Assembly (NCBI RefSeq): GCF_011386835.1
Contig: NW_027052984.1
Span: 1-64,000 of the forward strand
DNA length: 64,000 nucleotides
Direction of reading: 5' to 3'
From: Chrysemys picta bellii
Lineage: Eukaryota; Chordata; Testudines; Emydidae
Under the pieces are notes generated by a model. The model was given only the letters and a program-made list of their open reading frames with translations, searched no databases and was not told the origin of the DNA. Shown in pieces: positions 11,543 to 25,300 of the stretch. Made by a program: the position numbers and the translations under genes. The number at the start of each line of letters is the position of its first letter. The stretch's first letter is position 1.

Positions 11543-12623
11543 TGTGACGTTATTGATATAATCTGGGACCATATAGATCATTGTTGCAACCAAGGTCCTG
11601 TAGTGGCATGCACATCTTGTATAAAGGGGGTCAAATGGGTGTCTAAGACAAGGTTATGGTTTACTGGTTATGATTATGCTGTCTATATGTGTGTATCCAT
11701 TTTGTAGTTGAAGTTATAAATATTGGCTCTATACTGTCTGTATTTCAAACTTATGCTATGCTGCTGGGTGACATCCCAGACAAACTGGTGTTAGCTCTGC
11801 CTAGCCTGCTTGATGGCCCATTAAGGACCATCAGTTATATAATGGACCCATTGAGAGAAGGCAAATATGCCTTGAAACTCAGCAAAGTATGCAGGAACTC
11901 GCCCATGTGACTCCAGACTCCATTTTGCTGTAATTTTCCACAGTAAGAACAAAGAGGTGTTCTTACACCTGGAAAAGACTATATAAGGCTAATGCCTCAT
12001 CTCCATCTTGTCTTCAATCCTGCTTCATACCTCTGGAGGAACTTTGCTACAAGCTGAAGCTTTGAACAAAGGACTGAGGACCCATCCCAGCGGGGGATGT
12101 ATTCCAGAGACTTGATTTGAACCTGCAGTTTATTCCATCGCTGCTGCAAGCCTGAACCAAGAACTTTGCCATTACTGTATGTAATTGATTCCATTTAACC
12201 AATTCTAACTCTCATCTCTATCTTTTTCCTTTTATGAATAAACCTTTAGATTTTAGATTCTGAAGGATTGGCAACAGCGTGATTTGTGGGTAAGATCTGA
12301 TTTGTATATTGACCTGGGTCTGGGGCTTGGTCCTTTGGGATCAGGAGAACCTTTTTCTTTTACTGGGGTATTGGTTTTCATAACCATTTGTCCCCATAAC
12401 GAGTGGCACTGGTGGTAATACTGGGAAACTGGAGTGTCTAAGGAGATTGCTTGTGAGACTTGCGGTTAGCCAGTGGGGTGAGACCGAAGTCCTCTTAGTC
12501 TGGCTGGTTTGGTTTGCCTTAGAGGTGGAAAAACCCCCAGCCTTGGGCTGTAACTGCCCTATTTGAGCAATTTGTCCTGAGTTGGCACTCTCAGTTGGGT
12601 TCCGCCAGAACCGCATTGTCACA
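11543..12623 (+). mobile_element. Solo LTR (1.08 kb), second ERV family
   Basis: Begins TGTGAC and ends GTCACA, a perfect 6-bp inverted terminus, with flanking TGTGG and GGTGG as a probable 5-bp duplication (one mismatch). It contains TATATAAGG near 11981 and a polyadenylation signal in ATGAATAAACC near 12235. No retroviral coding sequence adjoins. It is unrelated to the LTR family at 5964 and 9062. Confidence 0.75.
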
Positions 12624-12966
12624 GGTGGTAGAGAATCTGTTGGAAGTACATGTTCCCAAGGCAGCTGTAGCACCTCTCTCCTAAGCTGCTTTCTGGAAGG
12701 TGTCCCAAATGAAACCTAGTCTCTTTGGATTCCCCTAGGAAGTGGCTGTGTAGTAGAAGCAGTCTATTGGTCTTCCAGGAGCATGTTTATAAAACATCAC
12801 CTCCACGACTGCAACCCCACCCTCGTATCTTCACATCCAACCAGCAGAACTTGCATGGAGGAGGGAGTTGGCTTTGTATTGTCCAAGCATTATTAAAAGT
12901 CTGCCTTGTGTGCATTTACCCTGTTTTGGACCCGGATGGTGCAGATACTGTATTCTCATTCTAGAT

Positions 12967-14517
12967 CAGTGGTTCCCAAACTTTAACAACCTGTGAACCT
13001 GTCAAGGCTCCTTCCCCACTCTGATCTTTAGGGTACAGATGTGGGGGTCTGCATGAAAACTTCTAAGCTTAACTACCAGCTTAGATCTGGTCCCCTGCCA
13101 CCACTCCCAATGGGCTAACTCCCTTCCCTGGGTAGCCTTGAGAGACTCTTCCACCAACTCCCTGGTGAACATAGATCCAACCCCTTGGATCTTAAAACAA
13201 GGAGAAATTAACCACCACCACCCCCTCCTTTCTCCCACCAACTCCTGGTGGATCCAGATTCAATCCCCTTGGATCTAAAAACAAGGAAAAATCAATCAGG
13301 TTATTAAAAAAGGCTTTTAATTAAAGAAAAAGGTCTAAATCATCTCTGTAAACTCAGGATGGAAAATAACTTTACAGGGTAATCAAACTTAAAGAGCCCA
13401 GAGGAACCCCCTCTAGCCTTAGGTTCAAAGTTACAGCAAACAGAGGTAAACACCTTAGCAAAAGGTACATTTACTAGTTGGGAAAACAAAGATAAAACTA
13501 ACACGCCTTGCCTGGCTGTCCTTACAAGTTTGAAATATGAGAGACTTGTTCAGAAAGATTTGGAGAGCATAGATTGATGTCTGGTCCCTCTTAGTCCCAA
13601 GAGCGAACTCCCCCCAAAAACAAAGAGCACAAACAAAAGCCTTTCCCCCACCAAGATTTGAAAGTATCTTGTCCCCTTATTGATCCTTTGGGTCAGGTGT
13701 CAACCAGGTTACCTGAGCTTCTTAACCCTTTACAGGTAAAAGGATTTTGGAGTCTCTGGCCAGGAGGGATTTTATAGTATTGTACACAGGAGGGCTGTTA
13801 CCCTTCCCTTTATAGTTATGACAAAACCCCTTTCACTAAAATGTCATGTCTCGCGAACCCCTTCCTCAAAATAAATATTTCCAGGGATTTTCTCCTTTAC
13901 CTGAGTATAAATTATAAAAACAGTAATCTGGGAAATATAAAATTTGTTTTGATGACAAGCTTATTACACACTTCATTATTAATTATTATTTATCATTACA
14001 GTATTTTATTACATTATGAAAACGGCAACACTCTTCCAAGATCTTACTTTCGTAGCTTGTATCACTTTGAATAAATCTGTTATAAGACAAGGCTCCTACG
14101 TTTCATGCTGTTTCACACCTGATACTCCTTGATGAAGGTATTTAAGAAGTCAACTTAGAGTTCCTTCTACACAAGCATTCAGGTCTTGAGCAGTCCAGAC
14201 AAACAACGCACGTTACAACAAAGCTTAAACTTGTTCTTCCTAATAATTTTAAAAACAATATTAGCTGCCTGTTTAATTTTAAAAACAGGAAAAAATATCC
14301 ACCTCCCTTTGCATTTCCTATAAGGAGTTTTGAAGTTTAAATCTCAGTGTGATAGAGATGCTTGCTTTGATCTGCTTCGCTCTTGGACGTCCAGGGGCTC
14401 CGGGCTGCTGGCCCCATGCTGCCCGGGGTCCCTAGGGACAGCTCTGTCCGCCATTAGGGAATTTTTTCCCCGCGGACAACCTGTAACATTTCGCGAACCC
14501 CAGTTTGGGAACCACTG
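12967..14517. mobile_element. hAT element with terminal repeats CAGTGGTTCCCAAACT
   Basis: The left end CAGTGGTTCCCAAACT and the right end AGTTTGGGAACCACTG form a perfect 16-bp inverted repeat. The flanks TTCTAGAT and TACTAGAT are an 8-bp duplication with one mismatch, as expected for hAT. No transposase is present. A solo LTR (13000-13823) is inserted near the left end, so the element itself was about 0.73 kb and is older than the LTR. Confidence 0.87.
13000..13823 (+). mobile_element. Solo LTR nested in a hAT element
   Basis: Starts TGTCA and ends TGACA; the flanks GAACC and AAACC form a 5-bp duplication with one mismatch. Removing it rejoins the hAT sequence in the context of GAACCCC, which also occurs near the other end of the host element. 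It has no viral interior and is a third LTR family in this window. Confidence 0.72.
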
Positions 14518-16194
14518 TACTAGATTAATTCACCAACACTGCTGCTGTACGTCTGATGTGCAGCGTGTAGTCTGCTGAAGAGCAGATTCGATACGAGCTG
14601 TGGCTTCACTCTTCTCTTCCCTGAGCTCTCCTACTGAGGGGTGAACAAGAGAAGTTTGTTCTTGCTTTGAGTCCAATAGCTTGGTGCATTGTTCAAGGAT
14701 CTCCTATATAAAGATGCTACTTATCATCTGTCTACATCTTTATAAGGCCCCCATCAGTGCAGTATTTGAGTGCCTGTTTCCGCCCAAGTTGCATAACCTC
14801 CCTGCCTGTTTACACAACAAGGACATCTATCACTGTCTTTAATGTTGAGAAGGTAAGAGTTTGATTTCAGGTTTTGGATGAGGACAAAATGGAGCCTTGA
14901 TTACATGCCAGGCGTCTGCTCGTGGAGGTGAGGCTGAACATGATGATGATGTTTTTTGGATTTGCAGCGTTCGCCTCTGCAGCAGGTTGCCCAGCTCTAC
15001 TGTCCAAGAGAGGAAGCTCATCCTGGGCTCATGTAATTTTGATCCCGCCCCCTCTTGATAGGGCTGCCTGCCAGAGGTGAATTCTCACTGAGCGATACCC
15101 TCCGGGCAGCCTGCATGTAGCTCAGAGGTTCTGGGGAAGATTTGTTGAGGGGCCAGAGAAGGCCAAGCCTGACTGCTGCTGCTTGGCAGGCCACTAGCCT
15201 TTTCTCCTGAGCCTTGGTTCCCGGAGGGTATACATGGCAGCCCTCTGTGCCCTTGGCCACTAATCTCTTGTTTTTCTGTTAGGCTCCATCCAGAGAGAAC
15301 GGATTGCAGAGGGCAAACTCGAGAGGTTCTGGACTCCTGGGACCTGAATCTTAATGTTTCTCCACCATAGGCAGGTCGGGGAAATACCCTTGTCTCCCGG
15401 GTTCCCTATTTAGTTCCCTAATAAGTCACTGGTGATCAGTGTGTGTCCCTAATAGCCCAATTCAAGAGCTGGAGCTTCCATCCTCTTCCCCTCAGTGGAG
15501 GAGGAGAAGATGGAAATGTCCTAGACATACAAAAAGGGTGCCCTAGAGGTGAGTGAGTCTGACCACCCGTTCATTCTGTATGGTGCAAACTGAGCTCGAA
15601 AGCCTTGCTTGGTTGGCAGGTTTATGAGTGAGGCCTGTGGAGCCAAATAAAAGGCTCCTGCCCTAGAGATCAGAGCTCGGGTAGATCTTGGTGAGAAAGA
15701 GACCCCTCCCTTCTGGAACTCTGCAAGGCAGTAACCTGGGTATCCTCCTGCTTTCTCACAGGTCTGTGCAAGTGCTCTCTTGCCTATATGGGGACATCTA
15801 CTGGCAGCCTGCCCATTACTCCTGCGGTGGCTCCTTCTGCTGGACTGTTTCAGCATTGCATCCTGACCCAAGTTTGGTCTGAGCATCTTCAGTGAGTATG
15901 CGCCCATCTAGGCTACGTCAGCTGCTGTTTTACACCCCATCTTCCATAGGCTTCCCTCATCCACACAGCAGCGTGGTCCAGCCCATATGATCAGCCTGCC
16001 TGTGTGAGCAGAGCATCTAAGTAGCTAGACCTGTGGGAAGAACTATGCCGGAATTTCTCTCCGCCTGAATCTTTGTCTGCAAAGAAGGAAATGGATAACA
16101 AAACATGAGTTTGCAACATGCACTTATCTTTAAAAAGCAGCCAACTGCATTGGTTGTAAATAGGGAGGGTGTCAGGAAATGTGGGGAGAGGAGT
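14518..16194. other. 3' flank of the MROH gene, no other gene seen
   Basis: This covers the probable 3' UTR of the minus-strand MROH gene and intergenic DNA. The only nearby polyadenylation-like hexamer I see for the minus strand is ATTAAA (TTTAAT on plus, about 14839-14844), 1.35 kb after the stop. Open frames near 15521-15907 have no family features. Confidence 0.4.
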
Positions 16195-16376
16195 TTACTG
16201 GAGTGAAGGAAATTCTGGCTGCAGCAGCCTTATTCCCCTCTTGCTCAGTGGATTGGGGCTGTGAGAAGTGACGCTGGGTCTGCTTGCGGCCTGCAGTTCA
16301 GCCTGCGACTCTACGCCACCCCCTGCCCACCCTTCTTGGGCTGACTGCAGCCTCTCCAGGTATTTAAGCACCAGGC
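16195..16376 (-). CDS. MROH exon 35 (terminal)
   Basis: Coding part 182 nt, phase 1 in, ending in TAA. The acceptor is CTCTCCTAG. The joined frame gives a helix ([15 protein letters not shown]) completing the last HEAT repeat and then about 45 residues of polar, probably unstructured tail. The helix fits the usual MROH C-terminus; the tail resembles nothing I know and could mean the true exon ends earlier. Confidence 0.65.
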
Positions 16377-19300
16377 CTAGGAGAGTCTGCTCAGCACCTG
16401 GCTGGGTTCTGCCTAGTGAGCAGCTGGCAGGGTCAGCCTCTGATAGAACGAGTGCCCGTGATGCGGGGGAGGGGTTGGACTGCACACTCCAGCCCTGGGA
16501 TGTGTTTCCTCAGCACCTGGCTCTGTTTCCTCAGCTCTGGTGCAGCCCTTTGGGGCATGATCAGCTGTTGAAGGCAGGGAGACTCAGAGGTAGAATTTCA
16601 TATCCCCATAAGCATAGCTGGGGCTGGGGTGGGGTGGGGGGTTGGGGTGGTGTCAGCTGCTCCGTGCGTGCTTGGGCTCTTGGAGCTGCCACTTGCAGGG
16701 GGCAGGCAGCAATCCAGGCTGGGTTCTGCAGAGTTAGCACCAAATGTGGCTCAGAGGAACCCCCGGCCTCGCCCTTGGCTGGAGCTGCTCAGAGGCACCG
16801 CGGCTGGTGAGGGATTGGGGGGAAAAGTCTCCTCCAGCAGCCGGGTCTCCCATAGGAGGTGGTTTCCCTCCCTCTTGTGGAGTCCACCCCCTCTCTGCTT
16901 GCCACTGCCCCCTGCCTGCCAGGAACAACTCACTTCTGACTCCCAGACCCTGCTGACCAGCCATGGCTCCTGCCTGGGCCAGGATGGGAACACCCCACAG
17001 GGCAGGGAGTTTCAAACTATAGCCGGGGAGAAGATACCCCAGAACCAGCCCCAAGGGTTTTCTCCCTGCTCCTACGCTCTGCAGGTCACTCCAACTGGGT
17101 TCTGGCTCTCAGCCACCGTGCGATGTGGCTGCTGCCCCCTGCCCCTAGAACTCTGCCCCGATTTCCCCCCGCCCCTCCTCCCAGCACAGCAATACCCCTC
17201 AGCTGTGACTCACAGCAGGGTGGGTGGTCCAAGCCTCCTGCTCTTCTCTGACTTCAATTGTCCATCATGTATCCTAGGGGAGGCAGGCGGGCCTGGTTAT
17301 TTAACAGCATGCAGGGCACCAGCCACCGCTTGGATTTCTGTCTTTCAAGGTGCCCCCCATCCCCAATCCATCTGGGCAGAGGAGGGGAAGGAGCTGGGTG
17401 GAGAGTCAGTCCCCAAGATTATTGGGATCATTTTGCCTTTGGCCTCGTGCCCCACAAAGGCCAGGAGAGGTGTTGTGCACACAAGCCCCACTGGGAGTTG
17501 GCGTGAAGCACAGTGTGGCAGAGCTGCTGCCCTGGCTCTTTGCCTGCATGGCTGGTGGTAGCTGGGGTGTGCAGGGCTGGGGCTTCCTGTGAATCTCTGC
17601 CCTCCCTGTACAGGCTGCAGGGGGACCTGGCTGGGGCCAGTGCCTCGTGCGGGGTAGGGTGCGGGGGAACCAGGGAGAGACCTTTGGGAGGCAGGATCTC
17701 TCCCTCGGGCCTGCTCCTGCTGCAGGTGCCGGGCTTCCCCAGGGCCAGGGCAGAGGAGACCCTCTGGCCACAGAGCCCTCCCGCATCTGGCTGCAGGGAG
17801 TCTTGGTTCCCCCTTTGTCCCAGGGAGATGGGAAGGAGCGGGTGGGGGGGGGAGTTGGGTTTGGTTGTGTGTGGACAACGGAGGCCAGCCCCTCCCCCCT
17901 GTTAGGAGTGTGCATGTGGCGCTGGGCCCCGGACTCATGGGGCAGGGAGGGATAATAGGAAGAAGAGCTCCAGCTCTTTTCTTACCTATCAGCTGCTGGG
18001 CAGCTGCTGCTCTCAGGGCGTCCTTCTTGCTCAGTCTCCCTGGGCAGTCCTGGAGCTGGGAAGCCAAGAACCCAGTTAGTCCCAAGCCACACATCCTCCC
18101 CAGGCTGAGGGGAGCTGCCTGGTAGGGAGGTGAGGAACCCCTGGCTGTCAGAGCCCTCTCCCCCTTGATTCCTCCCATGGGACAGAGATGACTTGTACAG
18201 GAGCCATCCTCAAGGGTGGGGGATGGGGCTGAGTCAGTGAGGGGGCTCCCTGGAGCAGGGAAGCTCCCTGTGTGCTTAGGTCTTCCCACCCCCCTGTCCT
18301 GCAGGGCCCACACCCCAGAGCTCACTCACCAGGATCCTGCAGGCTTCGCTCAGGAAGGCGGGGATGGCAGGGGCCGCCCCCTCGGCTAGCTGGCTCCGCA
18401 CGAGCGTACGCAGGGGCTGGTAGCTGAGGAAGGGTGCGCACTGCAGCAATGCCACCCTGCACGCCTGCCAGAGAGGGCGAGAAGGAAACTGGTTGAGTCC
18501 CTGAGCGCAACAGGCTGCCAACTCGCAGGCTCTGTGTGGCTTGGGGAGACTCCACTGTGCCGGAGCAGCAAGGAGCCACCTCTTTGCAGAACCTACTCTG
18601 GCCTGACGGTTGTTCCCCAGGCCCCCACAGCCCCCATCTCCAGCTTGGCTGGGTTGAGGGGAACCAGGCCCGAGTGCTGGGGCCGGGGAGGTACACTCCT
18701 GGAACAGGGAAGGGGCCATTCCCTGTGGGTCCCCGGTGGGCGGTTAACAGCACTGCCCGGTGACCAACGTACTTGGCCTCCCCTCAATCCCAGGCACTAT
18801 CGGGGGCTGCTACTCGGCTGGGGCGCGGGTTGTGGTGGGATTGCTGCAGGAGGCTGGTCATTCCCAGACAGGAGCTAGCACACAAGTGAGGGCAGGGCAG
18901 CAGCAATGGAGACCCAATCGGCCTCAGCGACCTGCCCTTCCCTGTGGCCCTGCTTGGGTTAGGTCACTTGCTAGGGGCCAGAGATAGACCTGGACCTGGC
19001 CACTAAACAGGGCAGGCTGTAAAATGGAGCCACAGCCGCGGAGAGGCTGGCTGGGCAGGGAGACTGGAGGTGCCTGTGGGGAATGGAGGAGGAGAAGGAA
19101 ACCCCACAGATCTACCCCACAGCTACACTCTGAGGGCTGGCAGAGCTCTGTGTGGGGTGGGGGAGGGCTGGATTAGTGGGGGGTCCTGGGTGCCACAGGG
19201 CAGCACTGAGGAGATCTGGGGCTTGGAGGGGGGAGTTTGCACCACCCTTGCCATGTTGTTAGAATGCCCCCAGCCACCCCTGCCCCTATGAGCCCTCAGC

Positions 19301-22300
19301 TGCACTCACCTGGGCCACCTGGGGGTCCCCGTCCTGTAGGTGGATGAGCAGCGTCCCCATGCTCTTCTCCACCTCAGCCCCAAAGAGGGATGACTTCTTG
19401 GAAACAAATTTGCTGAGGTGGCCAAAGAGCTCCATGGAGGCCCGCCTCAGGCCGCTGGTCTCCTGCAGACAGGGGGCGCAGGGTGGTTAGAGAGGACAGG
19501 CTCAGGCCCTCACATGCTTTGGGAATCAGCCTGGCAGCTGCGGAGCCCGGAGAGGTTTCAGCTAGTTCAAACGACAGGACAATTCTCTGCAAACTCCCCT
19601 CCTTCCTGCTGGGCCCCAGGGCTGCTGAACAATTGTGGGCCCAAGGCCCAAGAATGATTGCATCCTGCCTCCCCTAGCAGAGGAGCTGAGCTGCCCCACA
19701 AATCCAGAAATGTGCCTGCATCGGACACTGAGCCCCCTCCACGGGAAGGCAGGTCCTGAGCACCTTCCCCTGTGGGGTGCCCTATAGCGCCATGGGGCCT
19801 GCCCTGCTTGGTACTTACATCCTCAAAGAACGTTCTCGCCTGCAGGGCCAGTGGGACGGCGACGTGAGCCTTCAGAGGCGCCTTGGGGTCCCGCAGCATC
19901 CAGCAGAGCCCTTCCATGGCTTCCAGAACGGTGCGGGGGTTGCAGCATTCGCACACGGCGCGGACAAAACTCTCCAGGATCTTGTCTCGCTTTTTCCTGA
20001 CCTGCAGAGAAGGGGTTGGACGCCGCTCGGTGAGCAACGCTCTGTCAGCCTGAGTGTAAGCAGAGTCCGGGCAAGTCAGCCTACAGCCTAGTCTGCTCCA
20101 TAGGAGCCACAGGCTGGGGAGAAGGGGAACCAGGCGCTTCCTACCCAGCCCTCTCTGCCTAGTCTCCTGCCATTCCAGACCCACCTTGTCCGGGAACTCG
20201 GTCACTGCGTTCCTGAGGCCGTGCAGCGCTCTGCCTCGAACGTGGATGTTGCTGTCCTCTGTCCGCTGCAGCATGGCCTTCACAACCTGCTTCCGCATCG
20301 CCTTGGGCTCATTCTCCATCAGCAGGGGGCTGCCGAGGAACTAAAGGGACCGAAAGGAGCTGTCAGAGAGGGCTGGGCGAGGCCAGGAGGAGCAAGGGGA
20401 AGGGAGTATGATCAGGGGCCAGGAGGTGACATAGATCCGTACCGACTGCTGTTCACGAGGGGCTGGCTTCAGCTGAGCTTAACAGAAGTGACATGTGCAG
20501 GGCAGAACGCTCCCTCTGCTTCCAGTGGGGTGCTCCCAAATCCCACCACAGAGCCCCCAGCAGAGGGATTAATTTACAAGCAATACACCACCAGGACCAT
20601 CTCTCATTGGCTGACCAGCTATTGGCCCCCTGTTCCATGAGCTTCTGGGCCTGGCTAACCCTCCCCCCTGGTCTTCCAGGCTCACCTCTGCGAACAGGGC
20701 GGTGCAGGCCATGCGTTCGCCCTCCTGGCTGGCCTGGAGGCTGGGAAGGAGAAGCTTTGGGATGCTCTTCAGGGCCAGGTTTGGGTGGGTCACTATGGCC
20801 CTGGGAGAGAACAAGAGTTCGTGTTGATGTGTGCATGACAACCCTGCACATGCCGGAATCCGGCCCGGTCCCGGCCACCCCCTCCCATCTCTGCCCCACT
20901 GGGCTCCAGAGCGAGAACGTGACTCCTCCAGCCTCTGTCCTCACCTGCTAAGGAGAGTGAACCCCTCGGGCTGGGCCTCCTCCAGCAGCTGCCAGCCTCG
21001 CTCCTGGTCCATTAGCTCCACAGCTGGCTGACTGCCCCTGAGGCGCAGCACCCGCGCCAGGGCCTGCACGGCCATGCTGGGAAGAGAAGGAGGCAGGAGA
21101 TGGTGATGCAGGGATTCCTGCTCTCTGGGCGGGGTGGGGGCGGGCAGGACTCCCTTGTTGCAGCACTGAAGGGATCAGGTTGAGCCTAGAAGCTGCCCCA
21201 CTTCTGCCTTTGGTTCTCCCCCCGCAACTGTGGGGGCAGGGGGGAGTGTCTGCAGATGTGACCTTCGCTCTCCTCCAAAGATGTGAAAATTGCCCCGCCC
21301 CGCCCCTCCCAGGAAACTGACCCTGGGGAGAAAAGTACATGCAGTGCCCCCCTGAATGCCCTGCTGCCCTGAGCCCTGCCCCCCAGGGCCCACTGCAGAA
21401 AAGGGGTGAAGTGGCTCAGTGACAGGCCGGGCCTGTCCCAAAGCCTTCAAAGTAGACAGTAAATAGAGACAGCAGCCAGCTCTGCCCTGCTCCCCAGCTC
21501 TGCTCTCCCTCCCCCTGCCCCCGGCTCAGCTCCCTCATCACCCTGCTGAGCTGCCCATTCTGAGGAGCTCTCTGGCTCCCTGAGTATCCGGGGGCAGTTC
21601 TGCCCGCTCCTAAGCACGAGAAGCCTGGCTGATCTGAACCCTCGGTCCCCCGAAGGTGTCGGGGATCCCTGGACAATGAAGGTCCAAGAAGGAAGCTTCC
21701 CCCTCCTAGGGGCTAGCCCAGACACTGCGTGGGTGCTGGGATCCATCGGCCCCACACATTACCTGCGTGGACTGGTGTCACTGGGCAAGTCCTGCTGGGC
21801 TCCCGAGAGGTGCCGTGCCGGGGGGCAGGCGATGGCGAGGAAGCAAGAGGCGAACAGGTCGTCCTCGCGTCCCTCCAGCGTGTCCGCTTGCCCCAAGGCC
21901 CCGATCAGCTCCCACAGGCCGCATGTGGTCTGGAAGGGAAAAGATACAGTCAGAAGACCGTGGCCGTGCGCAGAATGCAGCCGGGAAAGAGGGCTGAATG
22001 CCAGCGATGGGAACTTACCGCCGGGGGCAGCCGGGCTGGCTGGGGGCAGCTCCTGTCCTGGGTCTGCCCACGGTTAGCCCGGCCTTTCTCTGGGCTGTCG
22101 TCCAGCAGGATGTGCAATACCTCCCTGGTCAGCATGGGGTCTGCACCTAGGAATCTCCAGATGGCCTTGGTGGGGCTGTGACGGACAGAGGGACGGCAGG
22201 TAAGGAATTCACACAGAGGACGGGCCCAGTTGGTACACACCAGGGATGATGCCCTCCGAGGGGTGACGGGCCAGAAGCAGCAGGTTGAGCCTGCTGGTGG

Positions 22301-25300
22301 CTGACCTCAAGGCCCTTCAGGCACTGTCCAGTCCTAAGGGGTTCATACCCTCCTGCCTGGGCACTGCCAGGGGGCGCTGTGTCACAGAAAGGGATGGGTG
22401 GACGTGGCCAGACTCACTTCTCCCAGCTTGGGGGCCCCCTCCCTCCCTTGCTGCCTTCTCCTGATGGGAACCAGAGGGGCTGGGGTTAGAGCCCCCATGG
22501 GGGAAAGCAGTGACTCTGGGCTCAGGGGTGGGGGCTGGTGTGAGGAGGTGCCCACCCTTGGGAGGGGCTAGGGCTAGGTGCTGGGCTGGATCTCCTGAAC
22601 TGGGGGGGGTGGCCCAGAGTGGGAGCTGCGGCCAAGGAGAGCAGGAGCTCCTTCCCCATGGGGCAGAGTGTGGGGGTTTCAGGAGGAACAAGGCTCCAGT
22701 TCTGGCCACGCCATGGCTCTGGGGTGCGGGGTTTGGAGAAGGCTGTAAAATGGGCTCTGTGCTTGTCGGCTCTGGGCAGGATGCAGGGAAGGCGCTGCTG
22801 GCACAGGGGAACCTGGCAGGCTGGTGAATCGGAGAAGACCAGCCTCTAGGGGTGGGATGAGACGTCTAAAAGCGTGCGGTGATGGGGAAGATACCAGGCT
22901 GGGATTCCATGGGGGAGAGGGCATTTCCCAGCTGCGGGGAGGGGGTGCCCCTGCGGGGACATGCTCAGTGTAGGGGCGTCTGTGGGGGCAATGCAGTTAG
23001 GTTGGCCCCTCTCCTGCCTCAGCCTGGAGGGATGCCCTGCCAGGAGCGGGGGGCCATGCTGACAGAGGAGGTGACCCTGCTCACATGGGGTCTCTCCTGG
23101 TCTGTGTAGTGATGGGGGGAGTGGGGGCTGGAAGACTGTTCTGGCCTCCAGCCAGCCAAGCCATTGCACAGCCGAACCGGGATGGGGTGGACTGGTTAGC
23201 AGTGCACAGAACGAAGTGGGGGAGGGTGACAGCTGTGTTAGGAATAGCTCAGCTGGGGGAGCCCTGAGCCGGGGGTCCCAGAGCACACGGAGCCCTCCAA
23301 GGGACAGGGAGGCTATGCCGGGGCAGGGCTGTTCCCTGGGGGCCTGTGTGCAAGGGGAGGGTCTGTGCTGCATGTAACCGTGGTGCTGTGGAGTGATCCG
23401 ATTAAGGGGGGGCTTGGAGGCCGGAGTGGGGTGTTCTATCCTTTCCCTGGGGCTGGCGCTCACCGTTTGTAAGGCCAGGGCATCTTCAGGAGGATGCTGA
23501 CCGCGGTCTTGGTGTGTTGTCTGGCCAGTAGGTGGAGAATGTCTCTCGTCCCCTCACTCAGCCGCCCCCCCCGGGGTGGGCTCAGTGTGTAGGAAAGAGC
23601 CGCCTGGAGATCCTGCACCTGCAGAGGCAAAGCAGGGGCTGAGACCCTACCCCCGCTGTGGGTGGGTGGCAGGCAAGGGCCAGGAGGAACTGGGCAGGCT
23701 CAGAAACAAGGCAGCGGTCACATGGCCCGGCGGAGGCCATGGATAAACTCTCCTAGCGAGTGACTGAGCCGAGGGGGGTTCTGGGTTCGGTACCTTGAAA
23801 CCCCCACCCGTGATCCAGCACCGTAGAACTAAGGGTCCCAATCCCGCTGCCCAGTGACACCCCACCCCCCGGATATCCCAGCTGTACCTCCCCTTGTGAC
23901 AACATGCCTGGGCTGCTTCAGCACCAGAGTGGGGTCTAAGCATCTGGGATGCATTTCCATCCTGTACGTCAATCCATGCCCACTGGGCAAAGAGTCAGTG
24001 GACACGGGGGACCCCACCGCAGGCTCTGTTCCTCCAGCTGGGGGATGGGTCTGGAGATAGGGCACATTTCCCAGGGAGTGAGCTGGGCAAGCCAGACTCC
24101 TGGGATCAAAGCCTGAAAACCATTACAGGGCCGTGCCCAGCGGCCCCCTTGCAGACAGGGCATGGATGGGTCCCATTGATCAATGATGGTGAGAAGGGAT
24201 GTCTCCCCTCCACATCCTCCCTCGTGCCCCAGGAATTCTAGGCACGGGGCAAGATGGAGCTGCCCGAGATGTCAGCATGGTGCCTCCAATGCCCAGCCAT
24301 TACTTGGCCCTGCAGCTCTGATTCTTGCTCTCTCAGCACCGCCTCCATGACGCCCGCCAGCTGGTCTGCACACTCCTCCTTCTCCAGCAGGCCCACCAGC
24401 AGGGTGAAGCTGAAGGGCATGAGGTCACTCGACTGCAGGTGCTTCGCGATGAGCTGCAGGGAAAGGCACAGGCCGAGTGTGAGCAGCGAGCCCCGGCCCG
24501 GGGAGGTGGGTTTGCTCTTCGGGGAACGGGGACAGAGGCACTGGCAGCCTGTGCCCAGGGCTATGTGAGTGGGCACTGGAGCCCATACCCAGGAATTTCC
24601 ATCTGCCGGCTCCTCATCGAGGGAAGGAGCCAATAACCCCCCTTTCCCATGTGTGTGTCTGTCTCGCCAGCCACAGTCTTTTACTCACCATAGCAACATG
24701 GACAGGGTTCTCTCTGCAGCTGGCATCCTTCTGCGTCTTGCTCAGCACGCTCACCACCGCCCCTGTCTTGGTGTACACGACAGCTGCACAAGAAACCAGC
24801 AGTGCTCAGGCAGAGCTCTCAGGGCCGGATTCTTCCCCCTCCCCTTCGAGCCAGATCAGAGGTGCCAAAGAGCCAGACTCCAGCCGCAGCTGGGAACGAC
24901 CAGCTAGGGTGAGCTCTCAGATGGCTTCTGGGCCAACTGCCCACTCTTCACCCTGATGTAGAAGGTGTGTTGGGGCTGGGGTGGGATCAGGGGAGGTCCC
25001 AGATGGTCCCAGGCACCTGGTGAAGGGCAGATGCCAGGTCAGCCCGGGAGGTACCAACCCACTTCTGCTCTGTGTCCCTCTGGTCAGGGCTGCGATGAAG
25101 GCGCCATGTTCTCTCTGCAGCCCTGCTCGCTAGGTAACAGCCGGGGCTGTGAAGGCTGAGAAGTGGCGACTGCTTCCGCTCTATCTTACCTTTGCAAGGC
25201 GTGAAGAGCCAGTAGAGAGCCTGAGATGCCCAGTATCTGGTGGCCTCCTGAGCATCGAAGGCCTGGCTTGTCAGCAGCCCGGCCATGTAGCCCTGCTCTA

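Noticed and set aside
16268..17561. Plus-strand open frames of 180 and 310 codons
   Set aside because: They overlap the MROH terminal exon and last intron, have a composition driven by GC content and no splice or family features.
17345..18325. Minus-strand open frame of 326 codons
   Set aside because: It is mostly intron read-through around exon 34; a consensus donor (GTAAGA) ends the real exon inside it.
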